From Comamonas thiooxydans (GTDB taxonomy: Bacteria > Pseudomonadota > Gammaproteobacteria > Burkholderiales > Burkholderiaceae_C), in NCBI RefSeq assembly GCF_000964545.1, contig NZ_BBVD01000005.1, positions 186,001-250,000 of the forward strand: a DNA stretch of 64,000 nucleotides, given 5' to 3'. Both the position numbers and the translations under genes were made by a program. This document shows, piece after piece, positions 26,475-36,578 of the stretch (positions within the stretch are counted from its first letter, which is position 1; the number at the start of each line of letters is the position of its first letter). Under the pieces are notes generated by a model. That model did no database searches. It worked only from the letters and a program-made list of their open reading frames with translations, and was not told where the DNA came from.

Positions 26475-28481
26475 ATGTCTGAAACAACAACCCCGGCCTC
26501 CCACTGGCTGTTGGGCCGTATCACATGGGACCAGATTCCCATGACGCATGAGCCCATCGTGCTCTTGACCTTTATTGCCGTGGTGCTTGGCGGCCTCGTC
26601 GTGGTCGGCGGCATCACCAAGTTCCGCCTCTGGGCTCCGCTGTGGAACGACTGGATCACCTCCATTGACCACAAGAAGATCGGCATCATGTACATGATCC
26701 TCGGTCTGGTCATGTTCCTGCGCGGCTTTGCCGATGCCGTGATGATGCGTCTGCAGCAGTCCATGGCCTTCGGCGACAACATGGGCTACCTGCCTCCTCA
26801 CCACTACGACCAGATCTTCACGGCCCACGGCGTGATCATGATCTTCTTCGTGGCGATGCCCTTCGTGACCGGCCTGATGAACTACCTGGTTCCTCTGCAG
26901 ATCGGCGCACGTGACGTGTCCTTCCCGTTCCTGAACAACTTCAGCTTCTGGATGACCACCGGCGGCGCCGTGCTGGTGATGATCTCCCTGTTCCTGGGCG
27001 AGTTCTCCACCTCCGGCTGGCTGGCTCTGTCCAATCTGGGGCATCAGAGCGGCAGCACGGGTCTTGATTACTACATCTGGGGCCTGCAGGTCGCCGGTGT
27101 GGGCACGACCTTGTCAGGCATCAACCTGATCGTGACCATCATCAAGATGCGCGCTCCCGGCATGAACCTGATGAAGATGCCCGTCTTCACCTGGACTGCC
27201 CTGTGCACCAACGCCCTGATCGTGGCATCCTTCCCCGTGCTGACCGCAGCCCTGGTGCTGATGTCGCTGGACCGCTACGTCGGCACCAACTTCTTCACGA
27301 ACGAGCTGGGCGGCAACCCCATGCTGTACGTGAACCTGATCTGGATCTGGGGTCACCCCGAGGTCTACATCCTGATCCTGCCCTGCTTCGGCGTGTTCTC
27401 CGAAATCGTGGCAACGTTCAGCCGCAAGCGTCTGTTCGGCTACACCTCGATGGTTTACGCCACCGTGTGTATCACCATCCTGTCCTACCTGGTGTGGCTG
27501 CACCACTTCTTCACCATGGGCTCGGGTGCCAGCGTGAATACCTTCTTCGGTATCACCACGATGATCATCTCCATCCCCACGGGCGCGAAGATCTTCAACT
27601 GGCTGTTCACCATGTACCGCGGCCGCATCCGCTTCTCGGTGCCCATGCTGTGGACTGTGGGCTTCATGGTCACCTTCGCCATCGGCGGCATGACCGGTGT
27701 GCTGCTGGCCGTGCCTCCCGCAGACTTCGTGCTGCACAACTCGCTATTCCTGATTGCTCACTTCCACAACGTGATCATCGGCGGCGTGGTGTTTGCCGTG
27801 TTTGCCGGCATCAACTACTGGTTCCCCAAGGCTTTCGGCTTCCGACTCAATGAGTTCTGGGGCAAGGCTTCGTTCTGGTTCTGGCTGGTCGGCTTCTGGG
27901 TTGCCTTCACTCCCCTGTACATCCTGGGTCTGATGGGCGTGACTCGCCGCGCCAACCACTTCGACGATCCCTCGCTGCAGATCTGGTTCATCATCGCTGC
28001 CTGCGGTGCTGCCCTGATCGCTGCCGGTATCGGCTGCTTCTTCATCCAGCTGGCCGTGTCCATCTGGAAGCGCGACGAGCTGCGTGACGTGACCGGCGAC
28101 CCATGGGAAGGCCGTACCCTGGAGTGGGCTACTTCCTCGCCCCCTCCCCAGTACAACTTCGCCTTCACCCCCGTGGTGCACGACATCGACGCCTGGACCG
28201 ACATGAAGAAGCATGGCTATCAGCGTCCGCTGAGCGGCTTCGAGCCCATCCACATGCCCGCCAATACCGGCGCCGGCGTGGTGATTGCCGGCCTGTCCAC
28301 CGTTCTGGGCTTTGCTCTGATCTGGCACATGTGGCCTCTGACGATCGCTTCGTTCGTCGCAACCATCCTGGCTTCGATCATTCATACCTTCAACTACAAG
28401 CGTGACTACTACATCCCTGCGGCCGAAGTGGCCACAACGGAAGAAGCACGTACCAAGCAGCTTGCAGCAGCCCATGTCTAA
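26475..28481 (+). CDS. cyoB: Cytochrome bo3 ubiquinol oxidase subunit I
   Basis: CyoB is the catalytic subunit; it holds heme b, the heme o3-CuB site and the proton channels. The 668-residue protein has about fifteen membrane segments. The IWGHPEVYILILP motif includes the CuB histidine and the cross-linked tyrosine, and LVWLHHFFTMG gives the two further CuB histidines; the C-terminal AHFHNVIIGG holds the heme ligands. Its 3' end overlaps cyoC by eight bases. Confidence 0.97.
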   Translation: MSETTTPASHWLLGRITWDQIPMTHEPIVLLTFIAVVLGGLVVVGGITKFRLWAPLWNDWITSIDHKKIGIMYMILGLVMFLRGFADAVMMRLQQSMAFGDNMGYLPPHHYDQIFTAHGVIMIFFVAMPFVTGLMNYLVPLQIGARDVSFPFLNNFSFWMTTGGAVLVMISLFLGEFSTSGWLALSNLGHQSGSTGLDYYIWGLQVAGVGTTLSGINLIVTIIKMRAPGMNLMKMPVFTWTALCTNALIVASFPVLTAALVLMSLDRYVGTNFFTNELGGNPMLYVNLIWIWGHPEVYILILPCFGVFSEIVATFSRKRLFGYTSMVYATVCITILSYLVWLHHFFTMGSGASVNTFFGITTMIISIPTGAKIFNWLFTMYRGRIRFSVPMLWTVGFMVTFAIGGMTGVLLAVPPADFVLHNSLFLIAHFHNVIIGGVVFAVFAGINYWFPKAFGFRLNEFWGKASFWFWLVGFWVAFTPLYILGLMGVTRRANHFDDPSLQIWFIIAACGAALIAAGIGCFFIQLAVSIWKRDELRDVTGDPWEGRTLEWATSSPPPQYNFAFTPVVHDIDAWTDMKKHGYQRPLSGFEPIHMPANTGAGVVIAGLSTVLGFALIWHMWPLTIASFVATILASIIHTFNYKRDYYIPAAEVATTEEARTKQLAAAHV

Positions 28482-29106
28482 TACACATATCAACGCTGGC
28501 GGCGCAGCCGCCCTGGCTACTCGCGAGTACCACCTCGCGCATGAGCCCCATCCGGAAAACGGCACCTCGCTGGGCTTCTGGCTCTACCTGATGAGCGACT
28601 GCCTGATCTTTGCCGCACTGTTCGCCACCTATGGCGTGCTGGGCCGCAGCTATGCAGGCGGCCCCTCGGGCAAGGATCTGTTCGATCTGTCGCTGGTGGC
28701 CGTCAACACGGCCTTCCTGCTGATGTCGTCCATCACCTTCGGCTTTGCCATGCTGCAAAAGCAGAAGAAGAACGTGAACGGCACTCTGCTGTGGCTGGCC
28801 GTCACCGGCCTGCTGGGCGCAGCCTTCCTGGCCGTGGAACTCTATGAGTTCCACCACCTGATCCATCAAGGTGCAACGCCTCAGAGCAGCGCCTTCCTGT
28901 CGTCCTTCTTCACACTGGTGGGCACGCACGGTATCCACGTGACCTTCGGTCTGGTCTGGCTGATCACCCTGATGATCCAGATCAAGAAGCACGGCCTGAT
29001 CAATGAGAACGTGCGCCGTATCAACTGCCTGTCCATGTTCTGGCACTTCTTGGACGTGGTCTGGATCGGTGTGTTCACCTTTGTGTATCTGATGGGGGTG
29101 CTGTAA
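28474..29106 (+). CDS. cyoC: Cytochrome bo3 ubiquinol oxidase subunit III
   Basis: CyoC is a five-helix subunit that stabilises the oxidase. The 210-residue length fits. Recognisable parts are LGFWLYLMSDCLIFAALFA near the N terminus, GTHGIHVTFGLVW in the middle and FWHFLDVVWIGVFTFVYL at the end. ATG at 28474 lies inside the end of cyoB, which argues for translational coupling; longer upstream frames would run deep into cyoB. The next gene starts directly after its stop codon. Confidence 0.95.
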   Translation: MSNTHINAGGAAALATREYHLAHEPHPENGTSLGFWLYLMSDCLIFAALFATYGVLGRSYAGGPSGKDLFDLSLVAVNTAFLLMSSITFGFAMLQKQKKNVNGTLLWLAVTGLLGAAFLAVELYEFHHLIHQGATPQSSAFLSSFFTLVGTHGIHVTFGLVWLITLMIQIKKHGLINENVRRINCLSMFWHFLDVVWIGVFTFVYLMGVL

Positions 29107-29523
29107 ATGAGCGCACACGATATCCACGCCGGTCATGACGATCACCACGATCACGACGACCTGCACGTCACCATGGGTGACTATGTAAAGGGCTTCATCC
29201 TGGCCGTCATCCTGACCGCCATCCCCTTCTACCTGGTCATGAACAACGTCATCACCGACCGCACCACGGCCGTGGCCGTGCTGGGCCTGTTCGCAGTAAT
29301 CCAGGTGGTCGTGCACATGGTGTACTTCCTGCACATGAACGGCAAGATCCAGGGCGGCTGGACCATGCTGTCCACCATCTTCACGGTGATCTTCCTGGCG
29401 ATTGCGATCTCCGGCACGCTTTGGGTCATGTTCCACATGAACACCAACATGATGCCCGGTCATGAAATGCACCAGGCCGCAGGCCATGCAGATCACACGG
29501 CTCCCGCAGCTGTCACACCTTGA
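29107..29523 (+). CDS. cyoD: Cytochrome bo3 ubiquinol oxidase subunit IV with His-rich ends
   Basis: CyoD is a small three-helix subunit needed for assembly of the CuB site. At 138 residues it is longer than the E. coli protein of about 109. The extra length is in a His/Asp-rich N terminus (seven His in the first 20 residues) and a Met/His-rich C terminus (NMMPGHEMHQAAGHADH). The core shows GFILAVILTAIPFYLVM and VVVHMVYFLHMN. The start codon follows the cyoC stop at once. Confidence 0.93.
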   Translation: MSAHDIHAGHDDHHDHDDLHVTMGDYVKGFILAVILTAIPFYLVMNNVITDRTTAVAVLGLFAVIQVVVHMVYFLHMNGKIQGGWTMLSTIFTVIFLAIAISGTLWVMFHMNTNMMPGHEMHQAAGHADHTAPAAVTP

Positions 29524-29531
29524 CTGACCTC

Positions 29532-30314
29532 ATGAAGAACCAGAGCGCTGCGCGGCAGCGCTCTCCCTTCGCCAAGGCGATGCTCGCGTTTGTGGGCATC
29601 GCCTTGTTTTTAGGGTTCATGGCTCTGGGCACCTGGCAGGTGCAGCGCCGCGCCTGGAAGCTCGACCTCATCGAGCGCGTGGAGCAGCGCGTGCACAGCG
29701 CCCCCGTGGCTTTGCCCGAGCCCGGCCAATGGCCGCAGATCAATGCCGCCAGCCACGAGTACCTGCCCGTTACGGCACAGGGCCAATGGCTGGACAGGCA
29801 AAGCGTGCTGGCCAAGGCCTTGACCGAAGCCGGCGCGGGCTTCTGGCTCATGACGCCGCTGCAGCTGAGCGATGGCACACAGGTTCTGGTCAACCGCGGC
29901 TTCACGCCCGAGAAGCTGCGCGGCCAGTGGCTCAAGCAGATTGCCGAAGCCGGGCCATCCGCCGAGACCGTCACCGTCATCGGCCTGATACGCATGAGCG
30001 AGCCCGGCGGCGGCTTTTTGCGCAAGAACGATCCTACCAACGACCAGTGGTACTCGCGCGATGTCGCCGCCATCGCCCAGGCCCAGGGTCTGAACAGGCC
30101 CGCCCCCTACTTCATAGACCAGGGCGTGCCTGCCAGCAACCCGGCCCATGCCCGGGCAGAGGCCGGTACCGAAGTCCTGCGCCCCGGCATGACGGTCATC
30201 CGCTTCCCGAACAGTCATCTGGTCTATGCCCTGACTTGGTACGGGCTGGCCATCATGGTGATCGGAGCGGCCTGGCTGGTACGCCGGCACGACAAGGCGG
30301 TTGCCAAAAGCTGA
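29532..30314 (+). CDS. SURF1-family oxidase assembly protein
   Basis: SURF1/Shy1 proteins help insert heme into terminal oxidases. The 260-residue protein has the expected layout: one membrane segment near the N terminus ending in LGTWQVQRRAWK, a large outer domain with VNRGF, and a second membrane segment near the C terminus (HLVYALTWYGLAIMVIGAAWLV) followed by a basic tail. ATG 29532 is used; a TTG at 29520 overlaps the cyoD stop. It is the last gene of the cyo unit and is followed by a strong terminator. Confidence 0.9.
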   Translation: MKNQSAARQRSPFAKAMLAFVGIALFLGFMALGTWQVQRRAWKLDLIERVEQRVHSAPVALPEPGQWPQINAASHEYLPVTAQGQWLDRQSVLAKALTEAGAGFWLMTPLQLSDGTQVLVNRGFTPEKLRGQWLKQIAEAGPSAETVTVIGLIRMSEPGGGFLRKNDPTNDQWYSRDVAAIAQAQGLNRPAPYFIDQGVPASNPAHARAEAGTEVLRPGMTVIRFPNSHLVYALTWYGLAIMVIGAAWLVRRHDKAVAKS

Positions 30315-30326
30315 TGCCTCCCCCTG

Positions 30327-30353
30327 AAAAGCGCTCCCCGGAGCGCTTTTTTT
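30327..30353 (+). terminator. Intrinsic terminator of the cyo operon
   Basis: AAAAGCGCTCC (30327-30337) pairs with GGAGCGCTTTT (30340-30350) and the T run continues to 30353. Confidence 0.92.
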
Positions 30354-30405
30354 CGGCCCTTTAAGGCGGTGCCTACATCAGGAACGCATAGCCCCAGAGG
30401 CGTCC

Positions 30406-31737
30406 GTGGCAGCCCCGCTCGGTGACAATTGCGCGGTGAGCCAAATTTCCGATTCCCTGTTTCGCGTACAGCGCCTGACCGAGCGGCAGAACATGCAGCT
30501 GCTGATTCAGCTGCGCTGGATTGCCGTGGTCGGCCAGGTCGTCACCATCTCGCTGGTGCACTACGGCTTTCAGATTGCACTGCCCCTGCTGCCCATGGCG
30601 CTGGTGCTCGTGGCCCTGGTGGCCACCAACCTGGCCTATATCTACTGGAGCCAGGGCCTGCACCGCCCCGTGACCTCGCGCAGCGTCTTCTATGCGCTGC
30701 TGGCCGATGTGCTGGCCCTGACCATTCAGCTGTACCTGAGCGGCGGTGCCAGCAACCCCTTTATCTATCTGTATCTGCTGCAGGGCATTCTGAGCGCCGT
30801 GCTGCTGCCCGCCCACTACACCTGGTGCGTGGTCGCGGCCTCTTTTGTCGGAGTCCTGGGCCTGACCCTGTTTCACCAGCCTCTGCATGTGCAGTTCGTG
30901 AGTCAGGAAGGCCTGCCCAGCCTCTATGTGGTGGGCGTGCTCATCAGCTTTGCGCTGACCAGCATCCTGACCATCGTCTTTCTGACGCGCATCGTCGAGA
31001 ACACGCGCCGCCGCGACAAGCGCATCTCCAATATGCGCCAGCGCGCCAGCGAGGAAGAACATATCGTGCGCCTGGGCCTGCTGGCTACCGGCGCGGCCCA
31101 CGAGCTGGGCACGCCCATGGCCACCATGTCCGTGATCCTGGGCGACTGGCAGCATATGCCGGCACTCATGCAGGACGAGGATCTGCGTGAGGACCTGCAG
31201 GAAATGCAGCGCCAGCTGCTGCGCTGCAAGTCCATCGTCTCGGGCGTGCTGCTGTCCGCCGGCGAGACCCGGGCTGAAGGCACGAAAAGCACCACCTTTG
31301 CGAGCTTTGTGCAAGGCGTGGTCAGCCACTGGCAGACCCATAACAGCCTGCAGCACTTTGCGCTGCACCAGCAGGGCGTGAGGGACTTCGCCATGCTCTC
31401 GGATACTGCATTGCAGCAAATGATTTGCAATTTGCTGGACAATGCCCTCGAAGCCTCACCCGACTGGGTGGAGCTGACCCTGAGCAGCGATCACGACCAG
31501 ATACGCATCCAGGTGCGCGACCATGGTCCGGGCTTCGATGCCGCCGTGCTGCAGCAGCTGGGCCAATGCCATGTCTCCACCAAGCAGGAGCGTCCTGGCC
31601 GCGGCCTGGGCCTGTTTCTGGTGACCAACGTGGCCCGCGCCCTGGGCGGCCGCGTTCATGCCGGCAATCTGCCGGCTCAGCAAGGCGGAGGTGCTCTGGT
31701 GGAGGTCAGCCTGCCCCAGTCCGCTCTCGCGATTTAA
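30406..31737 (+). CDS. regB: RegB/PrrB-family redox sensor histidine kinase
   Basis: RegB-type kinases sense the redox state of the quinone pool and phosphorylate RegA. The 443-residue protein has about six membrane segments in its first half, with the quinone-site heptad GGASNPF in the middle, then the H-box TGAAHELGTPM with H232 and an ATPase domain with NLLDNALEAS, DHGPGFD and GRGLGLFL. GTG at 30406 has AGAGG five bases upstream; GTG at 30436 is an alternative. It lies directly behind the cyo operon, so a role in controlling oxidase genes is a natural guess. Confidence 0.9.
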   Translation: MAAPLGDNCAVSQISDSLFRVQRLTERQNMQLLIQLRWIAVVGQVVTISLVHYGFQIALPLLPMALVLVALVATNLAYIYWSQGLHRPVTSRSVFYALLADVLALTIQLYLSGGASNPFIYLYLLQGILSAVLLPAHYTWCVVAASFVGVLGLTLFHQPLHVQFVSQEGLPSLYVVGVLISFALTSILTIVFLTRIVENTRRRDKRISNMRQRASEEEHIVRLGLLATGAAHELGTPMATMSVILGDWQHMPALMQDEDLREDLQEMQRQLLRCKSIVSGVLLSAGETRAEGTKSTTFASFVQGVVSHWQTHNSLQHFALHQQGVRDFAMLSDTALQQMICNLLDNALEASPDWVELTLSSDHDQIRIQVRDHGPGFDAAVLQQLGQCHVSTKQERPGRGLGLFLVTNVARALGGRVHAGNLPAQQGGGALVEVSLPQSALAI

Positions 31738-31752
31738 GACATTGTGGTTTGC

Positions 31753-32289
31753 ATGGAAGAAGACCGTTTACTGCTGCTGGTTGAAGATGACGCGGCATTT
31801 GCACGCACCCTCAAGCGCTCGTTCGAGCGCCGGGGCTACCGTGTGCTGCATGCCACCAGCGGCGAGGAAGTGCAGCTGCTGCTGACCCAGCACCGGCCGC
31901 AATATGCGGTCATGGACCTGAAGCTGGCCGGCAATGCCTCGGGCCTGAACTGCGTGCAGATGCTGCATCTGCACAACCCCGATGCGCTCATCGTCGTTCT
32001 CACCGGCTACGCAAGCATTGCCACGGCGGTGGAAGCCGTCAAGCTGGGCGCCTGCCACTACCTGGCCAAGCCCTCGAATACCGACGATATCGAAGCCGCC
32101 TTCGGGCGGGTCGAAGGCCGCACCGACGTGGAGGTCAGCAGCCAGACCACCTCCATCAAGACGCTGGAATGGGAGCATATTCACGAGACCCTGGCCGAGT
32201 CCGGCTTCAACATCTCCGAGGCCGCACGTCGCCTGGGCATGCACCGGCGCACTCTGGCGCGCAAGCTGGAAAAGCGCCAGGTCAAGTGA
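31753..32289 (+). CDS. regA: RegA/PrrA-family response regulator
   Basis: The 178-residue protein has an N-terminal receiver domain with the acidic pair D12/D13, phospho-acceptor D55 (VMDLKL), and T and K in LTGYAS and LAKPS. The C-terminal end has a Fis-type helix-turn-helix, ISEAARRLGMHRRTLARKL, almost identical across RegA/PrrA/ActR/RoxR proteins. ATG 31753 is used; a GTG nine bases earlier is possible. It is 15 bp from regB, so the two form one operon. Confidence 0.94.
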   Translation: MEEDRLLLLVEDDAAFARTLKRSFERRGYRVLHATSGEEVQLLLTQHRPQYAVMDLKLAGNASGLNCVQMLHLHNPDALIVVLTGYASIATAVEAVKLGACHYLAKPSNTDDIEAAFGRVEGRTDVEVSSQTTSIKTLEWEHIHETLAESGFNISEAARRLGMHRRTLARKLEKRQVK

Positions 32290-32314
32290 CTGGCGTCAGG
32301 CTCAAACAGCAATG

Positions 32315-32400
32315 CTGATAGCTGGCACCGCTTCTCCGCATTGCCTTTCAAATACAAAAGTATCTGAAATCGTCATGCAGCAAGCGATAACAGCTCCTTT
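32315..32400. repeat. Copy of the intergenic repeat (two-armed form)
   Basis: Left arm TGATAGCTG...GCTT and right arm CAAGCGATAACAGCTC enclose a segment with ACAAAAGTATCTGAAAT. The right half aligns with the copy at 33478-33527 almost base for base. Confidence 0.6.
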
Positions 32401-32444
32401 TTCATTGTTTTCGCGGCCTCGTTCCAGCGCACCGGCAGACGTCC

Positions 32445-32873
32445 ATGAAGCAGCAGCAACAGCGGCAACCCCGACTCATAGGAACCACCGGCCTCGGCCT
32501 GCTGGTTCTGTCCTATGCAACTGCCCTGCCCTGGCTGCTACGGGGCGAAGCCGTGGACCTGGTGCCTTTTCTCTGCGCCCTGGTCTTTGGCTGTTGCCTC
32601 ATCCGTCCTGTCACGCTCGCCTTCGAGCGCGCATCCAAGCGTGCCAAGGCCCTGGCCGTCACGCTGCTGGCCCTGCTTGCCGCCGCCATCGCGACCGCCG
32701 TGGCCGGCGGCCATGTTCAAAGCTGGCTCGCACATCTGCGCACCATGCCGCTGTGGCAGGCCAACCACCTCTTCTTTTTGTTCTTCGCCTTGCTGCCTCT
32801 GAGCAAGGGCATCATCGTCGCTGCGCTCAACTTCATCAGCCAGGTCGCACGCGGCACAGCAGGCAGGCCCTAG
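32445..32873 (+). CDS. Hypothetical membrane protein
   Basis: The 142-residue protein has about four membrane segments (around residues 12-30, 35-55, 67-88 and 105-130) after a Gln-rich basic N terminus (MKQQQQRQPR). No family is recognised and nothing suggests a substrate. ATG 32445 has only a weak ribosome-binding site. The gene stands alone between two copies of the intergenic repeat. Confidence 0.6.
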   Translation: MKQQQQRQPRLIGTTGLGLLVLSYATALPWLLRGEAVDLVPFLCALVFGCCLIRPVTLAFERASKRAKALAVTLLALLAAAIATAVAGGHVQSWLAHLRTMPLWQANHLFFLFFALLPLSKGIIVAALNFISQVARGTAGRP

Positions 32874-33024
32874 GCATGCTCCAAAGCCGTTTTCTTGCGG
32901 CAGTCCGGCTCAGCAACCTCGGCCGGCCATCACGACAGGGCAGCGCACCGGGTCCGGTCCGAGTCGGCCGCGAAGCCCCGCATTCACGGCTGAGCCATCT
33001 ATAGTTGCCGCGGAGATGTACGAT

Positions 33025-33276
33025 ATGAAAACCCTGAGCCGACTTGTTCTCTCCGCCTTTGTGGCACTGCTTGCCAGCCTGGTCGTGGCGGCGCTTTTTC
33101 TGCCGTTTCACAGCATCTTCCTGCCTCCCGACGGGGTCAGCTGCCTGAATCAAGGCATAGCGGAATGCATGCGCGCCCTGGAGATAAGCCTGCTCGTCTA
33201 CGGCCCCCTGTTCTGCATCATCGGCGTTCTGATCGGCACTCCGATCTTCATGCTGCTTCTGTACCTGCGCGATTGA
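33025..33276 (+). CDS. Small hypothetical membrane protein
   Basis: The 83-residue protein has two membrane segments (about residues 8-27 and 55-80) joined by a loop with two cysteines (VSCLNQGIAECM) that could form a disulfide outside the membrane. GGAG at 33012-33015 lies nine bases before ATG 33025, which favours it over ATG 33016. No family is recognised. Confidence 0.6.
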   Translation: MKTLSRLVLSAFVALLASLVVAALFLPFHSIFLPPDGVSCLNQGIAECMRALEISLLVYGPLFCIIGVLIGTPIFMLLLYLRD

Positions 33277-33559
33277 TCAGGCAGCCCTGCCTGGGCATTG
33301 ACGTGCGGCCCTATCGTGGTCCGCAGGACAAAACATTCCGCCAAAGCTTGCGCCCATTCAGGCTACAAGCACCGAAACGACCGCATTGGCAGCTGCTGCA
33401 TCCGCCAGGACCACTCCATAGAACCTGATGGGCGAATCATCATTCATAGCCGACTTCGCCCGCGACCAGCAGTACTCAGACATAAAAGCACCTGAATTAC
33501 ATGCCAAACAAGCGATAAGAGCTCTCATAAAGAGAGCAAACACAGGCCAGGCGGACAAC
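33277..33559. other. Gene-free stretch holding an intergenic repeat and a small hairpin
   Basis: Between the small membrane gene and the clpA terminator no gene is supported. The region holds the repeat at 33478-33527 and a perfect hairpin GCTCTC-ATAAA-GAGAGC at 33521-33537. Confidence 0.5.
33478..33527. repeat. Copy of the intergenic repeat (one-armed form)
   Basis: ATAAAAGCACCTGAATTACATG is followed by CAAGCGATAAGAGCTC. The same order of blocks occurs at 32351-32395, and in reverse at 36498-36536. Confidence 0.6.
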
Positions 33560-33588
33560 AAAAAACCGGCAGTGTCACCACTGCCGGT
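33560..33588 (-). terminator. Intrinsic terminator of clpA
   Basis: On the minus strand ACCGGCAGTG pairs with CACTGCCGGT around GTGA, followed by five T. It lies 40 bp past the clpA stop. Confidence 0.9.
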
Positions 33589-33627
33589 CTCTGGTTGCAG
33601 CATCCCATACGGGCGCTGACGAAGGCC

Positions 33628-35952
<2,325 letters not shown>

Positions 35953-36014
35953 GTGCGACTCCTTTCGGCTTGCTTGGTTGACTCTCTGCTAACTAATCTG
36001 AGGGCGGACTGCGC

Positions 36015-36371
36015 TTATTCAACAGGCTCGAATGTGGCCTGCAACGGATGGCCCGCTTTCTGGGCCGCCTGCAGTACCTGCTCGACCTTGGTCGCCGCCA
36101 CATCCTGGCTGTAGACGCCGCAGACACCACGGCCGTCCAAATGAATCTTGAGCATGATCTGCGTGGCCGATTCGCGGTCCTTGCCGAACAGCTCCTGCAG
36201 CACGGCAATCACGAACTCCATGGGCGTGAAGTCGTCGTTGAGCATCACCACCTGATACATACGTGGCGGCTGCAGCCGCTGGCGGCGCCGCTCGAGCACC
36301 AAGGAATCTCCATCGTCAGGCGTTCTGATCGCTGGCGAGACCGGGGGAATTGATGGGAGTTGGGTAGCCAT
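36015..36371 (-). CDS. clpS: ATP-dependent Clp protease adaptor ClpS
   Basis: ClpS delivers proteins with bulky N-terminal residues to ClpAP. The 118-residue protein has a flexible N-terminal arm followed by the domain. The N-degron pocket motif LNDDFTPMEF is at residues 44-53 and the Met equivalent in the family appears in VIAVLQ. The start at 36371 follows family alignments; an upstream ATG in frame is possible. It is followed by clpA. Confidence 0.95.
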   Translation of the reverse strand: MATQLPSIPPVSPAIRTPDDGDSLVLERRRQRLQPPRMYQVVMLNDDFTPMEFVIAVLQELFGKDRESATQIMLKIHLDGRGVCGVYSQDVAATKVEQVLQAAQKAGHPLQATFEPVE

Positions 36372-36469
36372 GAAATCCATTCTAGCGAGCCGTTGCAATG
36401 TTTTTGCGCTGGCATATGCATAGCATTGTTAGGGATTTCAAGGCGGCTGAAAGCAAATTTGGCAAAACC

Positions 36470-36493
36470 AAGGGAAATCCATGGAAATCCCTT
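36470..36493 (-). terminator. Possible terminator of dnaE (near-palindrome)
   Basis: AAGGGA and TCCCTT flank TCCATGGA with two AA mismatches. On the minus strand it is followed by GGTTTT, so it may end the dnaE transcript before clpS. A second copy of AGGGATTTC (36431-36439) is complementary to GAAATCCCT (36484-36492) and gives an alternative fold. Confidence 0.35.
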
Positions 36494-36497
36494 ACCC

Positions 36498-36536
36498 AGC
36501 AAGCGCTCTGCGCTATCAAAAATTCAGGCACTTATC
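36498..36536. repeat. Copy of the intergenic repeat (reverse form)
   Basis: CAAGCGCTCTGCGCTATCAAAAATTCAGGCACTTAT is the reverse complement pattern of the copies near 32350 and 33480: an AAGCGCT arm, then GCTATCAAA, then AATTCAGG and an A/T-rich end. Confidence 0.5.
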
Positions 36537-36578
36537 CGACATTCGGGTGCAGGCAGCTCGCAAGGGCTGCCATGCTGC

